From: Lycorma delicatula
Lineage: Eukaryota; Arthropoda; Insecta; Hemiptera; Fulgoridae
Assembly: GCF_047948215.1 (NCBI RefSeq)
Contig: NC_134464.1
Coordinates: forward strand, 37,951,020-38,015,019
Length of the DNA stretch: 64,000 bases
Direction of reading: 5' to 3'
Below the pieces are notes generated by a model. It saw only the letters and a program-made list of their open reading frames with translations. It was not told where the DNA came from and searched no databases. Positions 13,101-24,534 of the stretch are shown piece by piece. The position numbers and the translations under genes are program-made. Each line of letters starts with the position of its first letter. Within the stretch, counting starts at the first letter, position 1.

Positions 13101-14930
13101 AAAATAAATAGTACAGAGATTAATTTTAGGTATTTTTCTCTTCCTTGTGTACAGTAATGACATGCTTTGTTCAATTCTGAAGTTTCTGTTAAATAATTTT
13201 ACTGACGACATCATGGTTTATATAACTGGGCCAATGAATTTAGATGTGGCTGAATATTTAAATACAGTTTTAAATATCTTGAAGGAATTGTTTAAATGCA
13301 ATTGTTTGGTGATTAACTTAAACAAAACGAGTTTAATAAATTTCTGCCTAAATAATAATTGTGGTAAGAATGTCTGATTGCTAGTAGAACTGGATTTGGT
13401 ATCAGAGATTATCTTCCATAAAGAGCCTTAATAAGACTTATTTTAGAATTCTATCTTTGTCCCATTATTCAAGTATTAGCTTCTTACTAATGGTTTATTA
13501 TGATTACATAATTCATTGTTAACTTATGGAGTAATTTTTTGAACTTCAACCATGGACAGCCAAGTATTCAGAACACAAAAAAAATTGTGCCATAAATCAC
13601 GTCGAACTATAACATTTGTGCAAGCTCATTCAAAGACATTTAAACAATTAACCTTTCCCAGTATCTTCTTTTATTCCTTGATGATATCATCACATAAGCT
13701 TGAAGCTTGCGCATGGAATATGGAAAATGATTTATTTATGTAATTATATTCTGCAAGTCGAATTCATCCAAATTTATATCATCTGAAAATCACAATTAAT
13801 ATATCCACCGTAGAGATGAATTTTCATTACTTCTATAAAAGGATTGATATTTAAAAAATACCTTGTTATACAGTTGTAAAATACTACAATAAGCTTCCTT
13901 GAAGTGTTAGAAAAGTTGATCCAATCAATTTCAAAAAGCATACGTTAAAATTTTTTCACGAGAAAAGCTATACACAATAAATTAATTTTTGGCTGGCAAA
14001 CAACAATTATGGTTGTTGATCTTAATATTAATGTTTTATTTTACTTAGTTATACTTTTAGATTAATTACCAATAGATAGTTTTGTTGAGTTCAATGTTCT
14101 GTGCTGCGATTATTTATCTTGCAATCTCCTGATGAGGCATTTGGGGTTAAATAATTTTTTCTATGTAAAACAAGTGTATTTTTATATTTTTTTGTATTCT
14201 TATAATTATGTTTTATTTTATGTTATTGTATGCATTTTATTTTATATATTATATTTCAATTGTATGCATATTTTTTGACTTATATGTGACATGTTGCATA
14301 CCATTCTAATCTAAAGTGACCTATGGTGTTTTATGACAAGAGAAATTAATTAAATAAATAAATATGAAGAGAACATTGAGAATGGTATAAAAAAGGGATG
14401 GAAATGTATATAAAAGCAGTCAAATGACTACACCAAAAAAGGTTTTTTTTATTAATTTGATTTTTTAACAAAATATATTTAAAATAAACAGTTAGTAAAT
14501 ATTTTTCGTTAATATGATTTGTTTTTGTAGATTTTCTTTTTCAGTATGATATTAACTAAATTATTTTCAATGTATATTTTTTCTTCTTTCTTACATTACT
14601 TTTTTTTATAAATATTTTTAAATAAATCATATAAATTTATGGTGAAAAGATAGATTTATGAAGCAGATTACACAGTCCTGTACTATGAGCTTACATTATA
14701 CAGATATCTATTTGCTCTCTATATTACTTATAATATATTTTTATACGGTTTGTAGATTTATTTTTAAGTAAATCATTTTTTTCTTTTATTTTCAGTGTAA
14801 TGAAAATACACCAGATATGGTAAAATACACATGTTTATCAGGAAGAGATGGTTCAGGACAAGCAGCTAAATGTAGTAATGGTTATTGTTATATTGCCAAT
14901 GTAAAATTCTATCGACAACACAGATTATAA
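10170..14930 (+). CDS. Small secreted four-cysteine protein, member 1 (two exons)
   Basis: No known family recognised. Exons are 10170-10301 (44 codons) and 14796-14930 (44 codons plus stop), giving 88 aa. The intron is GT-AG, phase 0 and about 4.5 kb. Residues 1-27 form a signal peptide: a short polar start, a hydrophobic core ILSIVVILIIMIQLGL, and a likely cleavage after TA. A Pro/Gly-rich linker follows (SQTPGIPG). Exon 2 opens directly with Cys45 and has Cys57, Cys70 and Cys75, the last pair in KCSNGYCY. The acceptor has a strong pyrimidine tract ending TTTTCAG. AATAAA occurs 50 bases after the stop. It shares exon architecture and the K-C-x4-C-Y ending with the genes at 26890 and 30630, so it is inferred to be a paralogue. 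An extracellular role such as salivary, venom or immune peptide is possible but not shown. The intron contains a LINE relic. Confidence 0.75.
10302..13059 (+). other. AT-rich intron sequence, no gene recognised
   Basis: This is the first 2.7 kb of the large intron of gene 1. It consists of A/T runs and short degenerate stretches. No open frame with recognisable protein content, RNA gene or clear element ends were seen, apart from possible unreadable LINE 5' remnants towards 13000. Confidence 0.4.
13060..14365 (+). mobile_element. Non-LTR retrotransposon (LINE) relic in the intron of gene 1
   Basis: Translated pieces match the back half of a non-LTR reverse transcriptase. At about 13120-13340 the frame reads LGIFLFLVYSNDM, then FTDDIMVYITG (the FADD catalytic block, first residues altered), then INLNKTSLINF. 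At 13550-13960 come the usual downstream pieces: repeated Lys/Arg near QKK, FFYSL, KYYNKLP and FKKHTLKFF. The 3' end is a TAAATAAATAAAT tail at about 14350. The 5' part is missing or unreadable and there are stops and frameshifts, so it is dead. The orientation matches the host gene. Clade not assigned. Confidence 0.7.
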
Positions 14931-14979
14931 TGAATAATAATATTAATTCAAATTTCACATCGTAAAAATTTTCAAGGCA

Positions 14980-14985
14980 AATAAA
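14980..14985 (+). terminator. Polyadenylation signal AATAAA of gene 1
   Basis: AATAAA occurs 50 bases downstream of the stop codon at 14928-14930, a suitable distance for a short 3' UTR. A second AATAAA overlaps the following A-rich stretch near 14998. Confidence 0.5.
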
Positions 14986-16750
14986 ATTATAAGAGTAATA
15001 AAACAAAGAGCAATAATAATATTATATTCAACTGGATATGTTGATTTTTTTTTCTGTCACTATTCCAGTCAAAATTCATTCTTTAGTTAATTTTTTATTC
15101 TGATTTTTATGTATAATGAAAAAGAAAAAAAAATATCCATCTTATTAAATGTAATCAATTCTTTTTCTTTTAAATAATCAAATTCTTTTTTATATGAAAT
15201 AAGCAAATTAAATTTTTAAAAAAACTAAAAATGAAATTATATAAGACATAATGATGGTAAATCATATAAACCAGTTATTGATAGAATGATATAAAGATGA
15301 TGCAAAATAATGGTTACTGTTTTACTTTGGTTATTGTTTTTTCTTAAAATAGATTATGAAAATGTAATCTATATATGGCTAAACTTACTGATTGACATTG
15401 TAAGTACAATGTACTGATTGTACAATTGTACATGTAATTGGTTGTACATTGCCTCATTCAAAAGTTAATAGCTATTATTCAAAAATAATAAATTTTACAT
15501 TATTGTTATAAAATAACAGCTGATTTTCATAAAATAAATATAATTGTAGAATAATCTTATCATTTAGGCTGTCAAACAATTTAAGACCTTGTGTTGGAGA
15601 TGTGGTTGTTTTTTTTCTAAATCATTATTAGATCAAAATAATTACAGATAAAAAAATTTGTACAGATACATGTATTCTTTTAAATATTTTTGAAAATTGC
15701 CACTTTCATTAGAAATATTTTATTTTTTAATAAAATTTAGACTTATTAAAAAAACACTAAGTTAAAAAACTAAAATCACATCAAACTCACAAATTATTAA
15801 TTAGTTGATGAAAGCTTAATTTGGCAGAAGTTAAAAAAAATCAGAATTTAAAAAATTGGAAAGTAATTAATTTTTCATGTATGTTTTTTTTTATAGAATT
15901 TATTTTTTTAGTTTTATTTAAAATTTGTATATGCCTTCAAAATGTTGGTAACATGAAAAAAAAAAGCAAGAAAAGAAAATGTGGGAGTGGTGTACCTTGG
16001 TATATCTTTAAAAAAAATCTTTGTATCGTTCTGACATGAACTCTGGAATGTGGAAATGTATAATACGTTTTACCATCAGTTTTTCAAATAGTTTTCTTCA
16101 AATTTTCATATGAAAGTTTTTCTTTATCAAGTTATAAAATACATTACACATTACACTATACTACTATTATTACATAATATTACAGTAATCCAGTATTAAA
16201 CAGCAATGATGAAAAAATATCTTGAAATCATCTGTGTATTTTAATTAAATTTTTTATTTAAAAAATAAGCTACTTATTGACTGCAGTACAAGTCCCTAAG
16301 GCCTGTGTTATCTGTAAAACTTAGATACAGGACCACCAGAGTAATGTCCTCTACAAAATAAAAAAATAACATCAAAAGATTGGTCCATTTGGCGAAGACC
16401 AAGAGTAAGAGTAAGAGGTTAAATATTAAAGAACTTTAATTATTAATGCGTAATATTCATTAAAAAAAAGTTATGGGCAAAATTGCTCATATTTATTCAG
16501 TGATGACGGTGCCTGTTATCCAAAGTGAAAACATTCATTCAGTTTAGTTTTTTTTTTCATGGGTAGCAAACTGCTTTCTTGTAAATACAACTTAATATTT
16601 TATGTTAATGAATGGTATTATGGATTAATTTTAAATATTTTCTAATTCTGCTGTTTATACTTTATAAATGAATAAGTATTTTGCCATAAAAAGAAATATT
16701 ATGGTATATTTTTTAATATTATGAAAATGTAGGGTTATTCTCAATAAATA
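14986..16750. other. AT-rich spacer, no gene seen
   Basis: Between gene 1 and the piggyBac element. A short frame at 15821-16039 is Lys/Phe-rich low-complexity sequence with no gene features. GTACAATTGTAC-type short palindromes occur near 15418-15446. Confidence 0.4.
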
Positions 16751-17384
16751 TTAACACTTTGAGTGCTGGGGATATCAAAATGTGACTGTTTGTAGAATGC
16801 TAGCCATTTTTGCTTATACTTGTAACTTCGTAAATTTAGAACTAAAAATAATATAAAATTGGTACTTACATGACTGAAAATCTCAAATCTTCTAGTTTCA
16901 AATGATATATAATATATACTAATATCATTTATGAATAAAAAGATATAGCAGATTTTTGGAAGCCTGTTTTTAAATAAAAAAAATTTTTTTTTACATTTGG
17001 TTCACACTTAAACACTATCACTAACACTAATATTTATTAAAATTATAGTAGGCCTACACCAAAATAGTTTTACTTTTAAAAAAATTTAATTTACAGGTAA
17101 TTTTTTTTTGAATGAAAAATTTTAAAACAAGAATCTTTACATAAAGCGATTTTGCATTCACAGCAGTGAAATGATGTATCCTTTCTTGTCACTTTCCCAT
17201 TTTCTTTCTTCCATTTTTCAGAGCAAACCTTGCACATTCTCTGACACCTTTTTTTTCCTGGTGGCACCGGAATTTTCTCTAGAAAGTGTTTTCCTGTAGC
17301 AAGTCGACTCAGCTGACTGCCAGATGTACTTGGTCGACTTGGTTCTTCTTCAGAAATACCAAGTTCCAAACATAACTTTTTTAT

Positions 17385-17399
17385 GAACTGGCTGGTACT
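17385..17399. repeat. SINE target-site duplication, left
   Basis: Perfect 15-base direct repeat of 17685-17699; removing one copy and the SINE restores the transposase reading direction across the break. Confidence 0.93.
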
Positions 17400-17684
17400 T
17401 TCTTTTTCCTGTTTAGCCTCTGGTATCTACCGTTTAGATAATACTTCAGAGGATGATATGTATGAGTGTCAATGAAGTGTAGTCTTGTACATTCTCAGTT
17501 CGACCATACCTGAGATGTGTGGTTAATTGAAACCCAACCACCAAAGAACACCGGTATCCACGATCTAGTATTCAAGTCCGTGTAAAAATAGCTGGCTTTA
17601 CTAGGACTTGAACGCTGTAACTCTCAACTTCCAAATCAGCTGATTTGGGAAGACGCGTTAACCACTAGACCAACCCGGTGGGTT
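17400..17684 (-). mobile_element. tRNA-derived SINE, family A, best copy, with 15-bp target duplications
   Basis: Inserted in the piggyBac transposase gene. On the minus strand it begins AACCCACCGGGTTGGTC, has an A-box-like TCTAGTGGTTAACGCG and a B-box-like GCGTTCAAGTCC, then the body with GGTGGTTGGGTTTCAATTAA and CATACATATCATCCTCTGAA, and ends GGAAAAAGAAAG. The 15-base sequence GAACTGGCTGGTACT occurs exactly at both sides, 17385-17399 and 17685-17699. This is the signature of L1/LINE-type target-primed integration. Other copies are at 32018, 44440, 54125, 57920 and 62316. Confidence 0.93.
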
Positions 17685-17699
17685 GAACTGGCTGGTACT
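17685..17699. repeat. SINE target-site duplication, right
   Basis: Identical to 17385-17399 and exactly 300 bases away. Confidence 0.93.
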
Positions 17700-20232
17700 A
17701 ATTTTTTTCTTTGTAACATGACTGTACAGTATTCAAGAATTTAATACAGCCATAAGAATCATATGGAAGGCCAGTTTCCTCCACCACTTGACAGATTTAT
17801 CTTCATAAGCTCCATACGACATCCTTTGATCTGACAAATCCACTCCAAATTTATTTTTATTGTAGCTGACTACACAAGTTGGTTTAGTTACATTTCTTCC
17901 AAACCTGTCTTTGTATGTAACCATCTCTGCTTTATGTTTTGTGGAGATCATGAAAACATCACGCTTGTCTCTCTAGTGCAACGCAAGAATATTATTATTT
18001 CGACGGAAGACTTGCTGACCATGCTGGAGTTTAGTCTTTTGTTTTACAGCTTGTGGAATGCCTTTTCTGTTTTTGAGAGTGGTGCCTACTAAACCAGTTT
18101 TCAGTTTTTCTAACTCTCCAGCTAATGCTGGGCTAGTATAAAACCTATCTGTATATAATGTACGCCCATTATTTGCCAAAGAGCCTAGCAGTTTTTTAAT
18201 TAGTTCAATGGCAGTGTTACTTTGCACATTGTATTTTCAAAATTCCAAATGTAACCACTACTAGACTCTGAAAGCATGAATAATTTTATGCCATATTTAC
18301 TAGGCATTTAGGCATGTATTGTTTGAAATACAGCCTACCACAAAATTTACACATCCCTTCATCTACTGTAATGTTTTCACCCAGAAGGTAAGCCTTTTTA
18401 CAACGTTCTTGAAGGGGATCAAGTAATGGCCGTACTTTATGTAATGGGTCATGACCCTGGCTCACGTTTGGGTACATATGTACTATTATCATTTATGTGG
18501 AAATTTGTCATAATCAAAAGAAATCTATCTCTACTCATGAGGTTAGGACAATAATTGCATGATACTACAGGATTTTTTGGCCAGTGGTCAGATATTTGTG
18601 GCTTTTTGTCAATAGACATATGTAATATTATAGCTAAATATTTTCTAATTTCTGCTATAGAAACAGTTTTCCATTTATTCATCCTACAGCCAGGAGTTAA
18701 TTTTTCTGCAGCTTTCAACTGTCTCAGTTTTTGCTGTGCGAATAAATTTGTTTGTTGCTTGAAGTGATGCAGCAAATCACTGTCAATGTAATATTGAAAA
18801 AAGTCCAAAACAGAACTATCATTATCTAACTGAAGCACATCAGTAATTCCTTCATCTCCACAAAAAATATCAATGTCAGGTACCTTATCTGTTGTTGCCC
18901 AACCATCATCACTTCTAACACTAATTCTGTTCTGTTCCTCAACTTCACTTTCTTCAGAATGTGAAGAAAAAAAATATAAAATATAATAACTAAGAAATTA
19001 GAATGAAAAACAAAATAATTGAAATGATAGGAAACAATTACATTCAAAAGAAAATTGTATCAAAAATATAACCTGAAAAATAAACAAATGTAAGTCTACG
19101 AAAATTTTCGTACCTTAACTATCACAGTTTTCTTCATCATTATCTGTATCTTCAAAAGTTATATCTTCATCATCACTTTGTAAACCAACAAAAACATCGA
19201 CTGCATCATTATACGAATTGTTAGATGCCATTATAACTGTAAACTCGCAGAACGTAAACAAACATGTAATTTCAACGATTGTAACTGCACGATACCAAAT
19301 CGATTTTATAATAATCGATATTACCAAAAACGCACTCCTTGCCTTATTTAGGTACTAAAATGTATACGAAAAGTAGTGAAGTTGAATAAATCCCGTCTTT
19401 TGACGGGATTTATTCAATCATAATTACACTTAATAACACGTAAATATGAACTCCCTCAAATGACGTAATCGTCATTTCTCGGTAGTTACGTCATTCCGTC
19501 AAATGACGGGAACAGCACTCTAAGTATTCAGTAGACAAACTCTAAATGATAAATAACTAATACTGTAATTGTCTAACGTTTATAAACACAGTTTATTGTT
19601 TATATAGTGTCATTTATTTTTTGTACAAATAAAAGCATGAACAAACTAATGATTCTCAGGACATAAGGACCTTTCTTGAATCATATCAATAAACAATATT
19701 GCTATATTGTTTGTTAGGTGTTCATAGTTTTCAAATACATACAGACCAATGTAAAAATAAATAATTACCCGTAAGCCCTCGTTATTGAATGCTTGATTGT
19801 AATCCAGTTAACTAGTAGCCCTGTATTTTTTTATTCTGTAAGAGCATTTGAGCAAATTCTGTTTCTTTTTATTCGAGTTTTGATTGAGAAAAGTACCTTA
19901 TCATGATGCCATTTTAGAAAAATGACCAGTTTCCAATTCAAGAAAAGAAGATATGATAAAGTTGTTGTAGAAGCATTCTGTTCCTCATTCTCCCATTGCT
20001 TATGTGTTTTATTTAGTTTTATTTTTTAAGTTTTTTTCTTGTTTTGTGTTATGTTATGGTTGCATGTTGAACTCAACTTCTAACCTATCGGGTAGGTAGA
20101 TGTGATTTTAATTTCAGTTCCTTCATGTCACTCAGTTTTGTTAAAGACTTGACATAGATGTATTTTGTTTTAAAGAGTTCATTTCCTAGTAGTACGCTGA
20201 TGGGAATATCATATGTGGTATTTGCGTTGGTG

Positions 20233-20388
20233 GCATCCTGACTAAGGCAAGAACAAGGCTGAGAGATGCCTTTTGCTGAGGTTCTGAAGATGACCTCTGG
20301 TAAAGCCCATAAGGGCTAGGTACGGAGGGGATGGCGTGGCAACTAAAACTACCACGTGGAGGGTGTTTCCCCTACAGAGTCAGGATGC
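20233..20388. repeat. GC-rich fold-back or SINE-like repeat
   Basis: A block much richer in GC than its surroundings is bounded by an 11-base perfect inverted repeat, GCATCCTGACT at 20233-20243 and AGTCAGGATGC at 20378-20388. It includes GGGCTAGGTACGGAGGGGAT and CCACGTGGAGGGTGTTTCCC. It probably interrupts the transposase relic that continues at 20400. Family not named. Confidence 0.5.
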
Positions 20389-20399
20389 GTATGTATTTG

Positions 20400-20775
20400 A
20401 GGAACTTTTACAAAAAAAAGGCATGACATTCTCCGACTACCTCCATACCACCTGGATTTAAATCCTATCAAGATGGTTTGGTTAGAAGTTAAAGGATATG
20501 AAGCAAGTCATAACATAAATTTTGATATCAAAGATGTTCAATTGCTGTGACAATATAGTAGCTGACATGAACAGAAAAAATTGAAAGGTGTATTGTAATA
20601 AAGTTAAGGAAACAGAAGCTAAATATATGCAACAAGTCACTGACAATACTGTGGAATCATTTATTGTTTCTTTACACGAAGATACTGAAAGTGACAGTGA
20701 TGATTATGATTCTGATGACAGTAACCTCAGAAATTCTAATATTTCTTGTGAAGTGGTTGGTGTTCACCCTCTTTA
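20400..20775 (+). pseudogene. IS630/Tc1-like transposase C-terminal relic
   Basis: From about 20410 one frame reads GHDILRLPPYHLDLNPIKMVWLEVKGYEASHN..., closely matching the third-catalytic-residue region of insect IS630/Tc1-type transposases (LRLPPYHxDxNPIExIW). It continues IKDVQLL and, after a stop, VKETEAKYMQQVTDNTVESFIVSL, followed by an acidic Ser/Asp tail (ESDSDDYDSDDSN), as usual in that family. The residue after NPI is Lys rather than Glu. N-terminal parts not recognised; inactive. Confidence 0.7.
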
Positions 20776-21899
20776 ATTAAAATAGTTTTATTTGTTTTAA
20801 CAAAATAAAACTAATTATTTAATTACTTTTAAATAATTAGTTAAATAATTAACTATTTTCTAATTTAATTTCCAATTCTATTATTTAGTATATTTAATTG
20901 TTATCTTGCATTAAAGTTTGAATATCTGCTTAAAAATAATATAGAACACCAGCACTCAATGATTGAAATGATCAAATCATTTTGATTTGTATTTACACCA
21001 TTTTATGTAAAGGCCTATTATTGTACAGTTCTCAACTTCAGGTAAGTGATTCTGTAATTCTTGTCATGCTTATAACTTTGACAAATGAATAACATTTATT
21101 TTTGCAGAAAATGGTGAGATAATTAAAAATTTTTCAGTGAGCCAATTAAATTTGATATATATATATATAATTAGATAATATTAAATTTAAAAATGTAATA
21201 ATGTTAAAAATATTAACTGTACACTAAGGTGATTAAAATTAAATTAAAAAAAAATATGTTCTGCATCCATTACTATTAAAAGGCCCATTTGCTATTAGGT
21301 AATTAAGCAAATTTTATGCTAAGTGGATAGTAGAATGATTTGAATTGCGGCTATCACTGCCATGGCACCAAGCATCAAGATTGGTCAGGCCACCAGTATG
21401 TTATGATTCTATTTATGGTTTAATGGTTGTTACTGATTACAGCATGAGTGACATTTGATTTTCTTTCATTAATTCAACAGTTAAAACCATTCTAATTTTG
21501 ATACTTCTTTGCTATAGGATACTAAGTTTTTGAAATTATTTTAATACTTACAAGCAATAAAAAATAACCACAAATAAATAATTATTTCTTTACATATAAC
21601 TTACATATTTGATATTTAAAATATTGAAAGTCATAAATACTGGAAAATAAATCTCTCAAAAATTATTTTTCATTATTTTGATAAAATTTTGAAATATTTA
21701 TTTTTATAAGAAATGTCTTTTTTTGCACATATTTTCAGTACTTAACAATTTTCAGAAAATGATAGAAAAAAAATAATATTTTTCATTTAAAAGCACTGAT
21801 TTTTTATTATTTTTTTTGTGATTAGCAATTTGGACTCTATTCTCTGTTATTTTCTTTTCTGTGTCATATATATTGTGCTATATCATCAGCTATCTGTTT
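20776..21899. other. AT-rich spacer, no gene seen
   Basis: A TTAAATAATTAGTTAAATAA-type low-complexity stretch and a short (AT)n near 21160-21170; nothing else recognised. Confidence 0.4.
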
Positions 21900-22500
21900 T
21901 ATAAGTTCAGATAGTTGTCTTCATTTACAGTTTTAACCCTCTTGTCATCAAATTAATTAAATGTTGATGTAACACATGATCAAAATTCAAGGTTTGTCTT
22001 TTTAAAAGATTCAACCATAAACCTTTCTCCAGTTTATTTTAAGACCTCATTAAATATTTTATCAACCACCTAATTTTCAAAATACTCGAGTAACAAAGCA
22101 ATTTAAAGGTTCCAATTTTATATTCTTTTTTATTGTACATGTTTTATTACCATAAAGTGCTACACTTCACTTTGATATTTAAAAAAAATTCTTATATCTA
22201 AATTAGATTGAAGCAGACTGCTTTTTTACATAAAATCTCTCCTTGCTTGTGTCAGTTAACTTTTAATTTCTGCATTGTTTGTAATTTTACTCTCTAAATA
22301 AAAAATTCTGTAACTTCTGATATGTTATATTCACCAATCTTAATATCTAATTCCTCATTACCCTCCTTTTTTAAGTCTTTTTTTTTGTTTTATTGTTATT
22401 TATTATCAAACTGAATTTCTTTCCTAATATTAAATCTAGTGCTCAAAGCTACTGAAAAGATATTAATCACAGCAACTTCAGCTTCATCAATGGAATGTCA
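21900..22500 (-). pseudogene. LINE reverse transcriptase C-terminal relic
   Basis: Reading from 22500 down, pieces match the same LINE type as at 32960: IDDIPLM (FADDIVILA region), NEELDIKIGEYNISEVTEFF (VKIGGEKIMEVEEFCYLG in the other copy) and ILKIRWLIKYLMRS near 22040 (MLKIRWVGKM). Strongly eroded; limits approximate. Confidence 0.5.
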
Positions 22501-22528
22501 TCAACATTTATTGTAATAATTTATTAAA

Positions 22529-22530
<2 letters not shown>

Positions 22531-22560
<30 letters not shown>
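22531..22560. repeat. (AAT)n microsatellite
   Basis: About ten perfect AAT units. Confidence 0.95.
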
Positions 22561-22562
<2 letters not shown>

Positions 22563-22899
22563 CTTTACTGAAGAATAATGATACTAAATGAGTCTATGTA
22601 TACACACAAGTGCATGCACGCACATACACATCTAGACTGTATGAAAAACATTCAAGAAAAACTATCTTCCAAAAAAAATATTTCTTTTAAACTGGATTTA
22701 AGTCATTCCTTTTAATTAAGATAAAAGCCATGGTTAAAAACATGAAGTAAAAAATTGAAAACCAGGCTTTTAACTGTATAAAACTAAAATTGTAAATTAA
22801 ATCTGGTGAATTAGAAAGCAAGTTTCAGATATTAATTTATTTGGTTTATTTTTTTGTGGATGAAATTACACAGAAGCTTTGAAGCTTATGTTTGGAGTA

Positions 22900-23010
22900 T
22901 GGAAATAAAATTTTGTTGCATCTGAAAAATGCCTTACCTGACCAGGAATTGAACCCGAACCTCCAGGTGAAAAGCCAAGACATGACCACTCTGCCATAGA
23001 GATCAGCAGA
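22900..23010 (-). repeat. tRNA-derived SINE relic, family B
   Basis: On the minus strand: CTATGGCAGAGTGGTCATGT (A-box-like), then GGTTCGGGTTCAATTCCTGG (good B box), followed by GCATTTTTCAGATGCAAC and an AT-rich body. It is too degraded and too long in its arms for a functional tRNA gene. Related pieces lie at 27690, 48170 and 53770. Confidence 0.65.
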
Positions 23011-23237
23011 ATAAAAGTTTTAATATGGAAACTGCTGGAACTACTGAAAATTTCAACATGTCCACTCTAAAAGAAAAAGAAAAGTGAGTTTAAAAGAGAA
23101 AAATTTTTCAGTGTGTTTCATTACGTATATGATTATTGTCGTTATCAGCTAATACAATCTGCTGTGTCCAATCTTGTTGTACCATATATTGCAACATAAA
23201 ACCTAATACACCCTTGCTCAAGAGTTTTTGCAATATA

Positions 23238-24534
23238 CGAGGTGTGTTAAACAAGTAACAAAATTTTTTTTTTTGGGAATAATTTTATTTATTTGTCTAC
23301 ATTAATGTTACCCCTTCAAAATAGTCCCCATTAGGTATTATAAACTTATGCCAGCGCTTTTTCCAATCCCCAAAAAACTTCTGGAACTCGATCTTTGGAA
23401 TAGTGCTTAGCTCTTTCAGCTATTCGCTTTTAATCTCATCCATGCTTGTAAAACGACGGCCCTTTAAGATTCTCTTTCCTTTTGGGAATAGAAATGTCAC
23501 ACTCGGCCATGCCTGGCGAATATTGCGGCTGGGGTATCATTACAGTGTTGTTTTTGGCTAAACATTGACGAACAATGAAGTGTGAGCAGGCCCATTATCG
23601 TGGTGCAAAAACCATTAATTGTTTCACCACAAAATCGGGCGTTTTTTTCGGATTGCTTTACGCAAACGGCATTGAACTTGTTGGTAATATTCCTTAATGA
23701 TCGTTTGACCTTATGGAAAGAACTCATGATGCACTATGTCGTTAAAATCGAAGAACACAGTGAGCATAACTTTCTCATTCGACCGTACTTGTCGAGGTTT
23801 TTTTGGTCTTGGTGATTCAGAATGCCTCCACTGGGACGATTGAGCCTTAGTTTCGACATTATATCCGTAAACCCACGTTTCATCACCTGTTATGACACGT
23901 TTCAGTAGTTCTGCATCGTTGTTGACATCATTTAGCGACTCCTGAGCAACTTCCAATCGCCGCTATTTTTGCTCGAAATTCAAAAATGTTGGAACAAATT
24001 TTTCTGTCCTTTCATACCCAAAACATCCGATAAAATTTCATGGCATGAACCAATTGATATCCCAACATCATCAGCGACTTCTCTGATTGAGATTCGTCGA
24101 TCATTCATAACCATTTCTTTCACTTTTTCCACGTTTTCATTGGTTGTTGATGTGCTGGGCGCTCGTCATCTTCAACGCCTTCACGACCTTCTTAGGTATG
24201 CTTATACCAATAGTAAACCCTTGCTTTACTGATAGCAGACTCACCGAAAGCAATAGTTAACATTTTTAAAACATTGTTATACTTTATTCCATTCTTATAG
24301 CAAAATTTTATACAATTCTCTGATCCATTATTTATACAAATAAAAAATCGCCGATCGTACCAAAGCACATATTATCCATTTGACAGCTGACAACAGACTA
24401 AACATCCAGTATGGCTAAAAATGTACAGATACTTTTTAGACATGTTTATCAATACAACAACGAAAATATTTCAATAATTGTACTAATAATTTCAAAAAAT
24501 TTCAAAATTCTTGTTACTTTTTGATCACACCTCG
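23238..24534 (-). mobile_element. mariner element, 1297 bp, with both inverted ends and TA target
   Basis: CGAGGTGTGTTAAACAAGTA at 23238 is matched inverted at 24534 by CGAGGTGTGATCAAAAAGTA. TA flanks both ends (23236-23237 and 24535-24536). The length of 1.3 kb is typical for mariner. The minus-strand transposase is broken into frames. Confidence 0.9.
23300..24350 (-). pseudogene. mariner transposase pseudogene
   Basis: In order on the minus strand: MDQRICIKFCYKNGIKYNNV (near 24320), an HTH part with RRISIREVADDVGISIGSCH near 24060-24100, VAQESLNDVNNDAELLKRVITGDETWVYGYNVETKAQSSQW (first catalytic Asp in GDETW) at 23820-23950, PRQVRSNEKVMLTVFFDFNDIVHHEF, then HDNGPAH (second Asp), YSPGMAECD (third Asp kept in CD) and FGDWKKRWHKFI near 23350. 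At least four frameshifts or stops. Inactive copy. Confidence 0.85.

Larger units (their letters stand above)
17091..19231 (-). pseudogene. piggyBac transposase pseudogene (DDE_Tnp_1_7)
   Basis: Cut-and-paste transposase acting at TTAA. It starts at MASNNSYNDAVD (19231) with an acidic N-terminus, and continues with DDGWATTDKVPDI and the core domain from LQLDNDSSVLDFFQYYID. The three catalytic Asp contexts are readable: NITVDEGMCKF near 18370, LYTDRFYTSPA near 18160 and FGVDLSDQRMSYGAY near 17840. It ends in the Cys-rich C-terminal finger: CQRMCKVCSEKW, then FHCCECKIALCKDSCFKIFH, at 17091-17260. Stops or frameshifts break it near 19115, 18490, 18240, 17960 and 17735. A SINE splits the protein between ISTSQF and the following FIKKLCLELGISEEE part. 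Inactive. Confidence 0.88.
16751..19529 (-). mobile_element. piggyBac-like DNA transposon, with inserted SINE
   Basis: The 3' end TTAACACTTTGAGTGCTG at 16751 is mirrored at 19512-19529 by CAGCACTCTAAGTATTCA, an 18-base terminal repeat with four mismatches whose TTAA target is kept only on the left. Between them lies a minus-strand piggyBac transposase pseudogene. Length is 2.78 kb, or about 2.48 kb without the 300-bp SINE insertion plus duplication. Next to the right end are short hairpins (CCCGTCTTTTGACGGG near 19393 and CCGTCAAATGACGG near 19497). Confidence 0.88.

Noticed and set aside
15821..16039. Lys/Cys-rich frame that could be a small secreted protein
   Set aside because: No signal peptide at the start, low complexity, no splice sites or family pattern.
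22900..23010. tRNA gene on the minus strand
   Set aside because: A and B boxes are readable, but the arms do not form a proper cloverleaf and a SINE-like body follows; similar pieces recur in the window.
23105..23130. TTTTTCAG|TGT acceptor as an extra Cys exon
   Set aside because: Stops within six codons and has no Cys pattern.
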